Assembly: GCA_030068075.1 (NCBI GenBank)
Contig: CM057829.1
Span: 88,589,889 to 88,653,888, forward strand
DNA length: 64,000 nucleotides
Reading direction: 5' to 3'
Source: Paguma larvata
Lineage: Eukaryota; Chordata; Mammalia; Carnivora; Viverridae
Position 1 is the stretch's first letter; every line of letters begins with the position of its first letter. Both the position numbers and the translations under genes were made by a program. This document shows, piece after piece, positions 22,729-33,775 of the stretch. The notes below the pieces were generated by a model. The model worked only from the letters and a program-made list of their open reading frames with translations. It ran no database searches and was not told the origin of the DNA.

Positions 22729-23985
22729 ACAAGAGTAGAATTAAATTTTCCCGAACAGCTATGTAGTAAAAATTAACTTGCTCTTTCCTTTAAACTAAAT
22801 GAAACAAAGTGGAAAGTATTAACTTCATTAAGCATGGGACTTCATAGTAGATGGGCCTGACTAACCCTAAAATATAATAATCTTTTGTGACCAGTTACAA
22901 AGGGTAGGAGCATTTATAAGTATAAGTAGTTTGGTCCTTAAGTGAATCTGAATAAAGAAACAAATACAGGAATATAAAGTATTCAAGTCAGTTGAATCTT
23001 TTTCAAATATAAAGAATATAATTTCATGACTCAACCTTTATAATCTAATAATCATATATGTTTTTGGTAAAGGATTAATGTGAGACTTAACACTAACTGT
23101 CCCTATATATTTAAAATAATGTATATAAAAATGCTTTAAGACCCAAAATTCTACTATACATGTTGATAGTATTTTCATTCCCTTAAACGTCTAAAAATAT
23201 AATTTAAAAATTATTTTAGAACAAATGCTAGGTCTGGGAACTTGTCCATGCCCTATCCTCCACACCCTGGTGGTCACCCTTCAAGTCAGTCTACTTTTGG
23301 GTCTTCCCTTTGCCTGCTAGCATCATGACACCTTGGAAGATGCACAATGTCAATTCTCAGATATGCCCAGAATTCTTCCTTGGGTCTATGACAGCCTCTG
23401 GCTTATTGACAGCTCTGGGCAGCCCATGGAGGCCTAACCCTTCTCTGTTTTAAGCTAGCCATGTTGCCATTTCTACTCTCCTGTTGGCACAGGGCACTGT
23501 GCAAGTCTCCTGAAAGGGGAGCAAATGAAAAACAGGGTGCATGCATTGGTTTCCCATTCAAACCACCTCCCTTCTGTGATGTTCAAACCTGCAGAGGAAA
23601 CAAGGACATTGGCATTTGACTCCATGCCTTCCATTCCCTTCTCTCTGGCTTCTCCACTCATGCCCCAGCAAAGGCTTGCATGATGTTCTAGATTTTTCCC
23701 TGCTTTATCATCTATTCTGTGGTCACTCTTTCAGGCTCTGACTCATATGAAATGTACAAACTTTCCCCATTTCTCACTAGAGTCTGGCTTTTGAAAATCA
23801 AAAGCACTTTGTTTTAGCCTTTTAATTAATAATGCATTTGACAACCTCTGTTGTGAAATATAAAGTCTAGCAATGATTCCCTTAGTCTTGGCATCTTCCC
23901 ACTCCACTTCCACAAGGCAATGAATTCCACTGATCTATTGCATAGGTCTACCTAAAAAGAGGATTGCCACATGAAACATTGGTTT
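22729..23985. other. Unique non-coding sequence
   Basis: No confident repeat. 23230-23700 is less AT-rich and may be an old unassigned repeat. Confidence 0.4.
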
Positions 23986-24290
23986 GATGTTTCAAAAATG
24001 CATCTCTGATACCACTAGAAGTAGAATTGTTGAGTGGAAGGAAATGTATTTTTTATCTATTCTTTATAAACATGGAAGTGTTTTAACTCTAATCATTTCC
24101 ATTGTAATCTTACCACTATTCCTTAAATACTTATAATACATGTTACTAAATTATCCTCTAGTAGTATATGATGAATATCTTTTTAAAACCCTAACACATG
24201 TTAATATAAAATATGGATGCATGTTTTAATATTTGTCAAATTGATAAATAATAAATAGTATCTCATTGCTTTAATTGCTAAAAACTATGA
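23986..24290 (-). mobile_element. Very old L1 3' region
   Basis: Pattern of old L1 read in reverse: 'GAAGTAGAATTGTTGAGTGG', 'CTAAATTATCCTCTAGTAG', 'TTAATATTTGTCAAATTGAT', 'AGTATCTCATTGCTTTAATT'. Heavily diverged. Confidence 0.6.
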
Positions 24291-24309
24291 ACAGATTTGA
24301 TAATTTGAT

Positions 24310-24500
24310 GGTTACATTCATTCATTCATTTGATACACATCTATAGGTTTCTACATATATTAGGCAATGGGGAAAAAATCCACAAGACATGATTCTATGA
24401 CTCACATTCAAGAAGCTCACAGTTAAATGGGAGACAGCTTGTAAATAATTACTTCTGAGAGTCAAAACAAAGAATGACAGGAATGTGAGAAGGACATGAA
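24310..24500 (-). mobile_element. L2 3' tail
   Basis: 'CATTCATTCATTTGATACAC', 'TTAGGCAATGGGGAAAAAAT', 'CAAGAAGCTCACAGTTAAAT', 'GGGAGACAGCTTGTAAATAA' follow L2 order in reverse. Confidence 0.75.
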
Positions 24501-24871
24501 ATGTTTCTTAAAAGTTTATGAATCCCAACTGATACTTTAAAAGCTTTTTTTTTTTTTTAACGAGACAAAAGGAAATGCTTTCTTTATTACAAGCCAGCTA
24601 TTAAATATAGAAGGAATGATAGAAACAGAAAGTCATCATTTTACTAGCACTATAAAAATAATTTATTCAGTTAGGGTCATCCTCAGATGGAATTCTTGGA
24701 TGAAACCTTGTTAGGAGCAGTATATGGGTAAATGGAGCTGAGAAATTTCTTATTAGATTACAAAATTTAACAATAATAGGAAAAACTGACATCATGTGCC
24801 TTTGACGTGATTCCAGAAGGAATATATAATATCGTTTATGTAATATTCTTGCCAAGAATGTTTAACCTAAA
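24501..24871. other. Unique sequence with T run
   Basis: A poly-T lies at 24546-24559. Otherwise nothing recognised. Confidence 0.45.
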
Positions 24872-24884
24872 TTAATCATAAAGA

Positions 24885-25073
24885 GGGGCACCTGGGTGGC
24901 TTAGTCACTTAAGCCTCCAACTTCAGCTCAGGTCACGATCTCGTGTTTTGTGAGTTCAAGCCCCACATCAGGCTCTCTGCTGTCAGCACAGAGCCTGCTT
25001 TGGATCCACTGTCCCCCATTCTTTCTGCCCCTCCCCTACTCATGCTCTTTCTCTCTCAAAAATAAATAAGCAT
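24885..25073 (+). mobile_element. CAN-SINE with target-site duplication
   Basis: 'GGGGCACCTGGGTGGCTTAG' head, B box 'GAGTTCAAGCCCC', tail 'AAAATAAATAAGCA'. Flanking TTAATCATAAAG copies at about 24873-24884 and 25075-25086. Confidence 0.95.
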
Positions 25074-25199
25074 TTAATCATAAAGAAACATTAAGTTCTG
25101 ATAGATTCAAATGGGCAGTCATTCTGAAAACAACTGTCCGGGATTCTAAAAAGAAAGAAAAAAAAATAAAAAACATGTCAACAGCATGAAAGGTCCCTC

Positions 25200-25516
25200 T
25201 TTATCCATCTTCATCCCCCTCACCAAAAGTCCAGGAAATTGTTCAAAATTAAAGAAGACCAGAAAAAATATAACGACCAAATACAGCAAGTGATTGTTGA
25301 CCAGATATTAAAAACAACCAACCAACTAACCAACAAAACTATTAAAGAAATTATCACACAATGGGGGAGTATTTGAAGAGGGACAAGCATATTAGGTAAG
25401 AGTGTCAATGTTAAATTTTGTGACTATGGTTGTAAAAGAAATGTCCTTATCATTAGGTGATGCGTTGAAGTATCTAGGAGTGAAACAGAGTGATGTTCAC
25501 AAATAATTCTCAAATG

Positions 25517-25562
<46 letters not shown>

Positions 25563-25740
25563 AGACACAGAGAGAGAGAGATGGAGAGAGAGAGATGGGG
25601 GTAGAGGGAGAGAGAAAGCAAATACGATGAAGCACTAACAATCCACAAATGTAGGAGAAGGGTATATGGCCATCAGTTGTATCAGTTGGCAACCTTTCCA
25701 CAGGTTTGAATTATTTTGAAATAAATACTTTAGAATTTTT
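25200..25740 (+). mobile_element. Old L1-like 3' UTR carrying a GA microsatellite
   Basis: Resembles a common mammalian repeat 3' end: 'CAATGTTAAATTTTGTGACT', 'ATGGTTGTAAAAGAAATGTC', 'CTTATCATTAGGTGATGCG', 'TTGAAGTATCTAGGAGTGAA', then (GA)n, then 'TTGAATTATTTTGAAATAAA'. Exact family not certain. Confidence 0.6.
25518..25618 (+). repeat. (GA)n microsatellite
   Basis: About 40 bp of pure GA followed by imperfect GA-rich sequence. The serine/leucine-rich ORFs on the other strand are artefacts of it. Confidence 0.95.
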
Positions 25741-25845
25741 TAAATTATTGGAAAAAGAAAAATAAATAATTGCCACATATCATGAAAATGCCATGAGAAA
25801 ACCAGGGAGAAGCCTTCCCCCTTTTTTCTCCACGCACGCTCTGTC

Positions 25846-26012
25846 TCTTCGTGACAGTACCACATCCTGTGGCTTGAATACCCTCCTATGCTAATGACTG
25901 CCAAATTCATATCTCTAGTCTGAACACGTCCCCAAACTTTTCACTGCTGAATCTCCACTGCCTAGCATCTAGTAGGTCCTCAATAAATGTTTCAAATGAA
26001 TGAACACATTTT
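25846..26012 (+). mobile_element. L2 fragment with internal deletion
   Basis: 'TGCTAATGACTGCCAAATTC' and 'ATCTCTAGTCTGAACACGTC' (L2 ORF2 end) jump to the tail 'CTAGCATCTAGTAGGTCCTC', 'AATAAATGTTTCAAATGAAT'. Confidence 0.8.
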
Positions 26013-26633
26013 TGCATGGAGAAGCGCAGGGCAATGTCATAGAGTAGAAGTTTTTTGATCTAAGTCTTTTAAAATGAGTAGATATTAGTAATAAGGTCAT
26101 TAGGAATGTGGCCTGGCACATCCTTGCCCCACTCATTTTCCCATGTCTTTTGGTCTAAACAGTAAACTGGATAATCAGCACCAGCTGGGGACAGAAAAGA
26201 AGGGCAGCCTGGTGAAATGAACATGTCCACTCTGCGTCATGGCAATGACAGAACTTTGGCTGATTGTGGTCTGTGATAAAGCAGACCAAGTATAGCCAAC
26301 TTGGATTTTGAAGAAGTCACTGGAAATCCACAGCTTTCTATGAAGCTTCCCAATGCTTAAAGGTGTTCAAAACCAGATGAAATACATTTGCTGGCTGAAT
26401 TATGCAGGTTGAGGTCCCAGATCTCAACATGATATTGTAGTAAGAGTTCAGAATTGGGGCCATAGGAAAGAGTCAGATCTTGGAGAGTCCTGTGCAAGAT
26501 ATGCTAAAGAGGCAGAGTCAGCTTGTAGTGGAAGATTAAATGTGTCTGATAAGAGAAAAAGAAGAAACAATACTGGTCAAATAACAATAAGGGAGACAGG
26601 TCTTAAGTAACAGGTAAAAAATATAACTTCAAC

Positions 26634-26666
<33 letters not shown>

Positions 26667-27040
26667 TTCCCCTTTAAAACAAGCACAGGGAATTTTTAGC
26701 TTTCCAGAACCCTCTGCACTGAACTGCTGGGAATGTGGTGAAGTCGGGCAGGAGGGGCGCTAGTGGTGGAGATTGGATAGTGGGATGTATCCAAGTGGAA
26801 CTGCAGCAAAACTGTCCTGCTGACACTTACTGGGTTCTCAGTTTGTTCTAAGAGGTCTTTCCTTAGTATGTGAGCCAGAAAGCAGAAGTCACAGATGCTA
26901 GAGAGCAGTCCTGATAGCACATTCTCCACTCTGCAACGCTCAGTTACCCATTTCACCCTTCTTTGCATCTTTTTTTCCTCTAAGAGTAATAAGAGGTTTG
27001 CTAACTCGAGGAAACACTGATAGCACCCGTAATTTGCATC
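26013..27040. other. Unique non-coding sequence
   Basis: Holds a GA microsatellite (26633-26665). Otherwise no repeat or credible exon recognised; a 90-residue minus ORF at 26696-26968 has no known match. Confidence 0.45.
26633..26665 (+). repeat. (GA)n microsatellite
   Basis: Short GAGAGA tract with AAAG interruption. Confidence 0.9.
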
Positions 27041-27300
27041 GTTTTGTTTTCTTCATGTTTTGGTCTCCATATTTGCAGGTGTTCAACTACTGTTCCCTGT
27101 GCCTACTCTGGGCCAGGGAGTATCCTAGGTGTCAGAGATACAGTGAAGAACAAAGGAGACAAAAACAAACATCTGTGCTCTGGCCCGTGCCTACCCTCAT
27201 GGAGCTTAGATTCCACTGGAGAGAAACAGACAATATAACAAGTAAGTGAATGATATTTTAGGAAGTGGTAAGTATTATGAAGAGAAATCCAGCAGAGATG
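27041..27300 (-). mobile_element. L2 3' end
   Basis: 'CTACTCTGGGCCAGGGAGTA', 'TCAGAGATACAGTGAAGAAC', 'CTACCCTCATGGAGCTTAGA', 'TTCCACTGGAGAGAAACAGA', 'CAATATAACAAGTAAGTGAA' follow the reverse L2 pattern. Confidence 0.85.
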
Positions 27301-28400
27301 GGTGAGAGCATGTGCTGGGATTGGGGAATGTACTCCCCAGGACTCCCAGGCTACACAGTCTCATGGGGGCTGCTTCCTGGTTATTTGACGAGTCAAAGGC
27401 TGTAAGTTTAATTTCCATAAATCTATCCCATTATTCATTCTTTCTAGAGTTTGAAAGCCAATTTCAGTTTTTCTCAGAATGAGAAAGAACTAATTTTTGC
27501 AAATGGTTAGCATGTAATATTTCAATCTTTTTGTATTCTCTGACATCTCTGCTCACTAATGACTGATCGACTGCTTTTCAGCGACATTTACTATGAGCAT
27601 ATTAAACACATGACCTGATCTAAGTCTGTGAAAACAGAGATGCAAAATAAAAGTAGCTGCTACAGGGAGGTCCTATGCCAAAGAGCACAGAACCTGGTCA
27701 TGGTTCTCCATATAGAGAACTGGATGGTAGGGATGGATAGGATTTTGAAACCCATGAGCTTTTTGCCTGATCTCATTCTGACTCTTTTAACAAGCAAACC
27801 TTTTGTGGAGGGTGCTAAGTAGTAACAAAACAGCTTGATGTGTATGTGATGCTCTCTCCTTTCCCAATGGCTATGTGGTGGACACGGCGAGAAGTGGAAA
27901 TAGGCATGAAAATGAGATGTAAAGAGTAAAAGGAACAGTCTAGAAATCCCATGAAAAAGGACGTCTCTGGGAGAACTTGGCAAAAAGCTGGTTTAGGGTC
28001 ACCTTGACAAATAGCGGTCCAATGGTTTTTTCATTCTTTTTGCTTTTCTTCCTAAGTAACTAGGGGGAAAAAAGATATGATCTTTGTGATTTGCAACTGA
28101 TAATCTTAGTCTAGGGCATCCAAAGCAATTGTCTGCCATCTCCCCCCATAAAGACTTTTCTTCTGCTTTATTTTAATTGGTTACACGATTATCAGTAAAA
28201 TTTTCTTAAATATAATTTTATTTCTTATTTTCCTTACCTTGAAATAATCAAACCCTTTATCTAGGAATGACTTGATAAAAGCACCTACCTTAAAATCAGC
28301 AACTTTTACCAAAATATACTATTTCCTATCTTACCCTGTATTTGCATTATATTATGTAATTAAGACTGCTGCAGAATGAAGACTCTTCACTTTCACCTAC
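27301..28400. other. Unique non-coding sequence
   Basis: Nothing recognised. The 107-residue minus ORF at 27660-27983 lacks splice signals and known motifs. Confidence 0.45.
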
Positions 28401-28555
28401 ATTATTTTTTTTTAATCCTTACAAATAACTGGTGTGGAATACATGTTGTTCATGCTTCAAACTAAGATTCAGAAAGGTTAACTGATTAGATTAAGATCAC
28501 GCCGCTGGTATTGTCTGATTTTAAAACGCATCTCACCATTAGTCACTGAAAGGCT
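28401..28555 (-). mobile_element. MIR SINE fragment
   Basis: 'AACTAAGATTCAGAAAGGTT', 'AACTGATTAGATTAAGATCA', 'CGCCGCTGGTATTG' is the reverse MIR core (gaggaaactgaggctcagagaggttaag...). Divergence is high. Confidence 0.75.
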
Positions 28556-28573
28556 TACCCGGAATAAGAAGCT

Positions 28574-28592
28574 ACTTTTTTTTTTTTTTTTG
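28574..28592 (-). repeat. Poly-T run
   Basis: Homopolymer T of about 18 bases, no SINE body attached. Confidence 0.85.
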
Positions 28593-28599
28593 GTCTTCT

Positions 28600-28960
28600 C
28601 TCATATTCTCTCTCTTATGATATAGATTTTATCATGTTCACTCTGTATACATTTATTCTTAGAAGATTTCTACAATTCCTAATAGTCCTCCATGATTTTA
28701 GATTCTCTCTTCTCCTTTCTAACACACAGAATAATGCTACTAAAATATTGTTTTCATCTATCACCCTCTTAAAAAATATGCAGGATGTAAGAACAAATCC
28801 AATCACTTCACTTGATTTAAGAATCTCCAAAATCTGAGCCCATTTTACATAGTTCACTGTTTTGGGAATAACATTCTTTCACTACCAAAGCATGCTCATT
28901 TTTCAGGTACATCCTTAATCCTATTTATTCCATAAAGCTTTATCCCTATTCTCTGTCAGG
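28600..28960 (+). mobile_element. Possible degraded L2 ORF2/3' UTR
   Basis: Weak order match to L2: 'CTAACACACAGAATAATGC', 'CATCTATCACCCTCTTAAAA', 'AATCTCCAAAATCTGAGCCC'. Could be chance. Confidence 0.3.
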
Positions 28961-30195
28961 AGCTATAAAATTCCCAAGACATTACCCTACTTGCAAGCTT
29001 ACAAATTAATCTTCCGTAATTTCATAGATGCTGGCAGAAGACATGAGACTCGGGGTTCAGAGATGAAGGACTGTATTACTCATGGCACAGCCAAGCATCC
29101 TGAATATCATTATATTTGCATTAAATTTTCTTCTTCCCAAGTTCCACAGAGAAAGAAATTGGTGCCTAAACATGCAATGGATTGTGTTACATGAGAGAAA
29201 TCCTGTGCTTACGTACCCAAATCTTTTTTTTTTTTTTTAATAATGGCTATAAGCAAGCCTGTTCTTTGCTCCAGAGGAAAACACTGTCTTTATCTTCCAA
29301 GTCTGTTCACTATACAAACATCTTTGAAAAGATAATTTAGGACAAAGGTAGTCGGTGCCTCTGCTTGCAAGACAGGCAGAAATTTCGCAGACCCTTAGAG
29401 AATCTTCTTCCAATACTCTTTAGTCCAAGCTAGTGTCTGTATTACACGATTTGATACTACTCTATCCCCCTGCATTATTTTCAAATCATTTCCTAAATAT
29501 GCCACATCTCCCCTCAGAAGATTATTAGCCTCATGGGAAGGTTACATCTTATATTATTTCTACATTTCCTAACACTGATCTGAGTACTATGTTCATAGTT
29601 GTTTCTTGAAGGAAATTGTTCAATGATGATAATCACTCAAGTATATCACAAAGAATTATCTAGCTCGACATTTTCTCCTGAAGTGTATTACCAGAGAAAC
29701 CCAAAATCTGTGTCAATGAAACACGCAAGGCCTCTCAACAAAGAATACTCATTAAAAAATATGATCATACATTCAAATGCATTTGTCTGATGCATGTTGA
29801 GAAAGCATATGTTTTCTTAGGTAAGCCAACAATATGGTCTTCTGGCTCATTAGCCTCCGTCTGATTCTTACTTGGGCCACCAGTTGCTATTATTTGGTTT
29901 CAAAAGCATGAAACCATGATACATGAATTTGTATCAGTTAGTATCGTGTTGGGTACTCTACACAACACCTCTGACAACCAAGCTCTGATTGGGACTTGAC
30001 AATTCTGACCCAAGTGCAGGGAAAGGTGTGGAATGTTTACATGATCGGACAAAAATTATTGCCAGGAAAATACAACAACATTAAATATATATATAAGTCA
30101 ATGTATGATTTTTTGAGGAAAAGAAGGGGAATATATTTGGGAAAAAATCTGCAGAACAAGAAGATTGCAGTGAGTTATTTTTAGACAACACCAAC
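28961..30195. other. Unique non-coding sequence
   Basis: Poly-T at about 29225-29239. Nothing else recognised. Confidence 0.45.
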
Positions 30196-30500
30196 TAAAA
30201 TCTTCATTTATTCATTATTTTCAAAGTAATTTATTAATCACTGACTATGTCTCAAGCTGTATAAGATGTTGGAAAGAGAAAAAAATATTTCCTGCCCTAC
30301 AGCTCACATACTAAGGGGAAAATAAAAATTTATATATAAGAAATTATGATGATATTTGTGGTAAAACCTACATTAGAGATGTCAGAAAAAAACTATTTCA
30401 GATTGCAGTCCAGGAAAGGAAAGAGTTAATTCTAGCCAGGGTTCTGGGTGGACTTCTCTGAAAAGTAGAGGGAGAAATTTGGATTTGTTGGATTTGTTTA
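30196..30500 (-). mobile_element. L2 3' end, diverged
   Basis: 'TTCAAAGTAATTTATTAATC', 'ACTGACTATGTCTCAAGCTG', 'CCTGCCCTACAGCTCACATA', 'CTAAGGGGAAAATAAAAATT' follow L2 in reverse; then 'GGGTGGACTTCTCTGAAAAG'. Confidence 0.65.
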
Positions 30501-31176
30501 ATGTACTAAGAAGCCAATGTAAATGATAAATATAGAATGCTACAGTCAAATGGACCAATAGAAAATATGTTTGAGGAGCTACAAAAGTTACAAACTGATG
30601 GGAGGAGGTCCTGTGACAAAGTATAATGAAGTAGGAAGAGCATCTGTGTTGTGCTGGGAAAGAGAAGCGATTATGAGAACTATAGGTAAAGGGGGTTGCT
30701 GGCCTTACTACTCAATCACGTGAGGTCCACAAGAGAAGACAAAAAAAGAATTGAGAAAGTGGAGATCTTGATACCAATTATGTCTCAATAATTTGGGAAA
30801 CAATTTACATCTCACTATATTAAAATCCCTATAATCTTCTTTCCAATTGGGCCAAGAGACCTCAGGATCTTCCACACTTCAAGAGCATGGTGGGAAAAAA
30901 CTGCCCTGTGATGGAGTCACCCATTCCTTTCTCACACTCAGTATCAAGGGCTGGAGGAGAAAGGGTCATCCCTGGGTACTGGCAGTAAAGGGGCGTATGG
31001 TGGGGGTGTATTGTAAAGAATTTTTTTAAATAATAAAACTGACAGATTAGTCCACTTTCATTATCACCTCAAATGGACAATTGTTAACAGTATGAGTGAT
31101 TAAACACGTCTCCCTCAAATCTGTTGTTTGTCTAAGTTACAAACAATTATGTGGCTGCCATTGACTTTTAATAATA
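30501..31176. other. Unique non-coding sequence
   Basis: Nothing recognised. Confidence 0.45.
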
Positions 31177-31190
31177 TATGTGAAAGCTTT

Positions 31191-31393
31191 ATTTTTTTAA
31201 AGTTTATTTATATATTTTGAGAGAGAGTGTGAGAGTGTGACTGGGAGGAGGGACAGAGAGAGAGAATCCTAAGCAGGCTCTGTGCTGTCAGCTAAGAGCC
31301 TGACACGGGGCTTGAACTCATGAATGGCAAGATCATGACTTGAGCTGAAATCAAGTGTTGGGCACTTACCTGACTGAGCCAACCAGACATTCC
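31191..31393 (-). mobile_element. CAN-SINE with perfect target-site duplication
   Basis: Reverse SINEC with perfect 14-base flanks TATGTGAAAGCTTT at 31177-31190 and 31394-31407. The head end reads 'CTGAGCCAACCAGACATTCC', so the tRNA head is mutated and the copy is moderately old. Confidence 0.96.
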
Positions 31394-31407
31394 TATGTGA
31401 AAGCTTT

Positions 31408-32290
31408 AAATGAGCATATTTTTGTCACTTAGCTTTTGATAAGCATTATTTCCTACATGGAAGTTGGCATAGAGAGGTCCCAGTTTTAGAGCTATCCTTT
31501 AACGTACACAGACTCAGTTAGGCATGTAAACTCAACTTACATACAAAAGTTCTTAACAGGTTGAAATTCTTTAACCTCACTTGGGGTGTAATTTGTCTCT
31601 GCAACCCCTAGGGTGCTACATAGTCCTCTAACTAAACAGTAAATATGAAATAAACAGTGATGACTATATACATTTTTCTTTTCTGAAAGATCTTTTTCAG
31701 TCATAAAGTTATAAATGAGGTTAATCAGATGCAAAGAAACATTTACGAAGGGCTGATATTTCCTTTCAACATTGAACAATAAAAACATCGAGTTTCACAA
31801 TCATTCCTTGATTGGTACACAGAAATTATGAAATAAGCCATTAACTATTTCATAGAAAAAACAATCCAATTTTGAAGAAGAGTGGCAGGAAAAATGACAA
31901 AAGATGCTAGCATTTCATTGTCAGAAGAAATAAAAGAGCCATGTTTGACTGTCTCAGTTATTTTTACCAAGACCTGGACACTATTCTAAAAATGGATCAA
32001 GTAAAACCAGCCATTTTCTCTGACTTTCATAGAAGAAAAACTTTGGAAGCTTTTACCAATAGTAATAGACTTTTTTATTAGTTTCGTGATGAAAATATTT
32101 TAGTGGATGTTTACAATTGTAAAGACATTTGAAAACTATTTGAACCAATCTTAAAGAAATAAAAACATGGATAGTAATGCAATTTCTGGAATTTATGGTG
32201 GATTTTTGTGTGATAATTGTGACTTTTTTCTGGGATTTTTTTGAATCTCTGTCAAACATATTTTTTAAGACTTTTCGTGCACCCTCCAGA
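31408..32290. other. Unique non-coding sequence
   Basis: Nothing recognised. Minus ORFs at 31537-31788 and 32053-32421 have no known similarity. Confidence 0.45.
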
Positions 32291-32309
32291 TACACACACA
32301 CACACACAC
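32291..32309 (+). repeat. (CA)n microsatellite
   Basis: Nine or so CA units directly upstream of the L1 fragment. Confidence 0.9.
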
Positions 32310-32597
32310 GTTTTTCAGCCATAAGAAAGAAGGAAATCCTACCATTTGCAACAACATGGATGGAACTTAAAAGCAAAATGCTAAGTATAATAAGCCAGGC
32401 AGAGAAAGACAAATACTGCATAGTATCACTTACAGGTGGAATTAAAGGAAAAAAGTTAAACCCATAGAATCAGAGGACAGAAAAGTGGTCGCCTGGGGGT
32501 GGTTAAGGAATTAGGGACAGGTTGGTAAAAGGGTATAAACTTCCAGCTGTAAGACGAATAAGGTCTGAAAACCTGATGTAAAACATGATGACTGTAA
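32310..32597 (+). mobile_element. L1 3' end, part 1
   Basis: 'CCATTTGCAACAACATGGAT', 'GGCAGAGAAAGACAAATACT', 'GCATAGTATCACTTACAGGT', 'GGAATTAAAGGAAAAAAGTT', 'GAGGACAGAAAAGTGGTCGC' are L1 3' terminal sequence. Interrupted by a short SINE at 32598. Confidence 0.9.
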
Positions 32598-32707
32598 GGG
32601 CACCCGGCTGGCACAGGTGGAAGAGCAGATGATTCTGGATCTTGGGGTGGTGAATTTGAGCCTCATGTTGGGTGTAAAGATTCCTTTTTTAAAAAACCCA
32701 AAACAAG
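32598..32707 (+). mobile_element. Short old CAN-SINE inside the L1
   Basis: 'GGGCACCCGGCTGGCACAGG', 'GATTCTGGATCTTGGGGTGG', 'GAATTTGAGCCTCATGTTGG', 'GTGTAAAGATTCC', then an A-rich tail. It lacks the CT-rich region of the long feliform type and so belongs to the older carnivore-wide short form. Confidence 0.8.
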
Positions 32708-32864
32708 ATTGCTATGCAAGGTTACATATCTGTGCTGGGGGAGTATTACTTAAAGGTTTCAAGCATGAAATGGCAAAATGTCAAAAATAAAACCTCATGA
32801 ACACTGTATTATATAACTGAAATTTGCTAAGAGAGTAAAACTGAAATGTTCTCACCAAAAAAAA
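32708..32864 (+). mobile_element. L1 3' end, part 2
   Basis: L1 3' UTR resumes: 'TGAACACTGTATTATATAAC', 'TGAAATTTGCTAAGAGAGTA', 'AAACTGAAATGTTCTCACC', running into an A-run that seeds the microsatellite. Confidence 0.85.
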
Positions 32865-33148
32865 AAAAAAAAGAAGAAGAAGAAAAGAAAGAAAGGAAGG
32901 AAGGAAGGAAGGAAGGAAGGAAGGAAGGAAGGAAGGAAGGAAGGAAGAAGGAAGGAAGGAAGGAAGGAAGGAAGGAAGGAAGGAAGGAAGGAAGGAAGGA
33001 AGAAAGAAAGGAAGAAAGAAAGAAAGAAAGGAAGGAAGGAAGGAAGGAAGGAAGGAAGGAAGGAAGGAAGGAAGGAAGGAAGGAAGAAAGAAAGGAAGGA
33101 GGGAAGGAAGAAAGAAAGAAAGGAAGGAAGAAAGAAAGAAAGAAAGAC
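32865..33148 (+). repeat. Large (GGAA)n/(GAAA)n microsatellite
   Basis: About 284 bp of purine tetranucleotides: AAG/AAAG lead, long GGAA runs split by a few AAG or GAAA units, then a GAAA-rich end. It sits exactly at the internal A-rich site of the L1 3' UTR. The Arg/Lys/Glu/Gly ORF and the Ser/Phe/Leu/Pro ORFs on the other strand are artefacts of it. Confidence 0.98.
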
Positions 33149-33290
33149 ATAAATTTGTGACGTGACGGGTGTGTTATTGAGATGGTGCAAATCCTTTCAC
33201 AATGTATGTGTGCATCAAATCACCCTGATGTGAACTTTAAATATTTTACAATGTTATTTGTCAATTATACCGCGATGAGTTTGGGGGAAG
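33149..33290 (+). mobile_element. L1 3' end, part 3
   Basis: 'TTGTGACGTGACGGGTGTGT', 'CCTTTCACAATGTATGTGTG', 'CATCAAATCACCCTGATGTG', 'TTGTCAATTATACCGCGATG' finish the L1 3' UTR after the microsatellite. Confidence 0.88.
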
Positions 33291-33434
33291 AAAGAGAAGG
33301 TGAGGCACATTCTATCTACTTGCAAACTTCTCTAGTGAAGAGCTGGAGCAGTGGCACACCAGGAAGCACGGGCCGACGAGGCGATCTCCAGCACTTCCGT
33401 GGGTGGGTATCTTCAGACAACCAGCTTTCCTAGA

Positions 33435-33464
33435 ACTTATAGACTCAAATAGGAGTCTATAAGT
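33435..33464. repeat. Perfect 12-bp stem hairpin
   Basis: ACTTATAGACTC (33435-33446), 6-base loop AAATAG, GAGTCTATAAGT (33453-33464). No element ends recognised around it. Confidence 0.85.
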
Positions 33465-33559
33465 GATTAGGTGAACTCCTAAGAGAGTTTCATCGAAAAA
33501 TGAAAAACATTTAAAAATTATTAAAATTAATTATTAAAATTATTTAAAATTTACTAAAA

Positions 33560-33775
33560 TTAAAAAAAATTAATGTTTATTTGTTTTTGAGAGACAGAGA
33601 CAGACAGAGCAAGAGTCAGGAAGGAGCAGAGAGAGAGGGAGACACAGAATTCAAAGCAGGCTCCAGGCTCTGAGCTGTCAGCACAGAGCCTGACATGGGG
33701 CTTAAACTCACCAACTGGGAGATCATGACCTGAGCCAAAGTTGGATGCTTAACCGACTGAGCCACCCAGGTGACC
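33560..33775 (-). mobile_element. CAN-SINE
   Basis: Reverse SINEC: 'TTAATGTTTATTTGTTTTTG', 'CAGGCTCCAGGCTCTGAGCT', 'GTCAGCACAGAGCCTGACAT', 'ACCGACTGAGCCACCCAGG'. Inserted in an ATTAAAA-rich stretch that forms its approximate target duplication. Confidence 0.95.

Noticed and set aside
26745..26765. CTCF site at GGAGGGGCGCTAG
   Set aside because: Only the right half of the motif fits; the left half (CCASYAG) is missing.
32827..33190. Long ORFs rich in Lys/Glu/Gly/Arg (plus) and Phe/Leu/Pro/Ser (minus)
   Set aside because: Pure translation of the GGAA/GAAA microsatellite; open in several frames because the repeat lacks stops.
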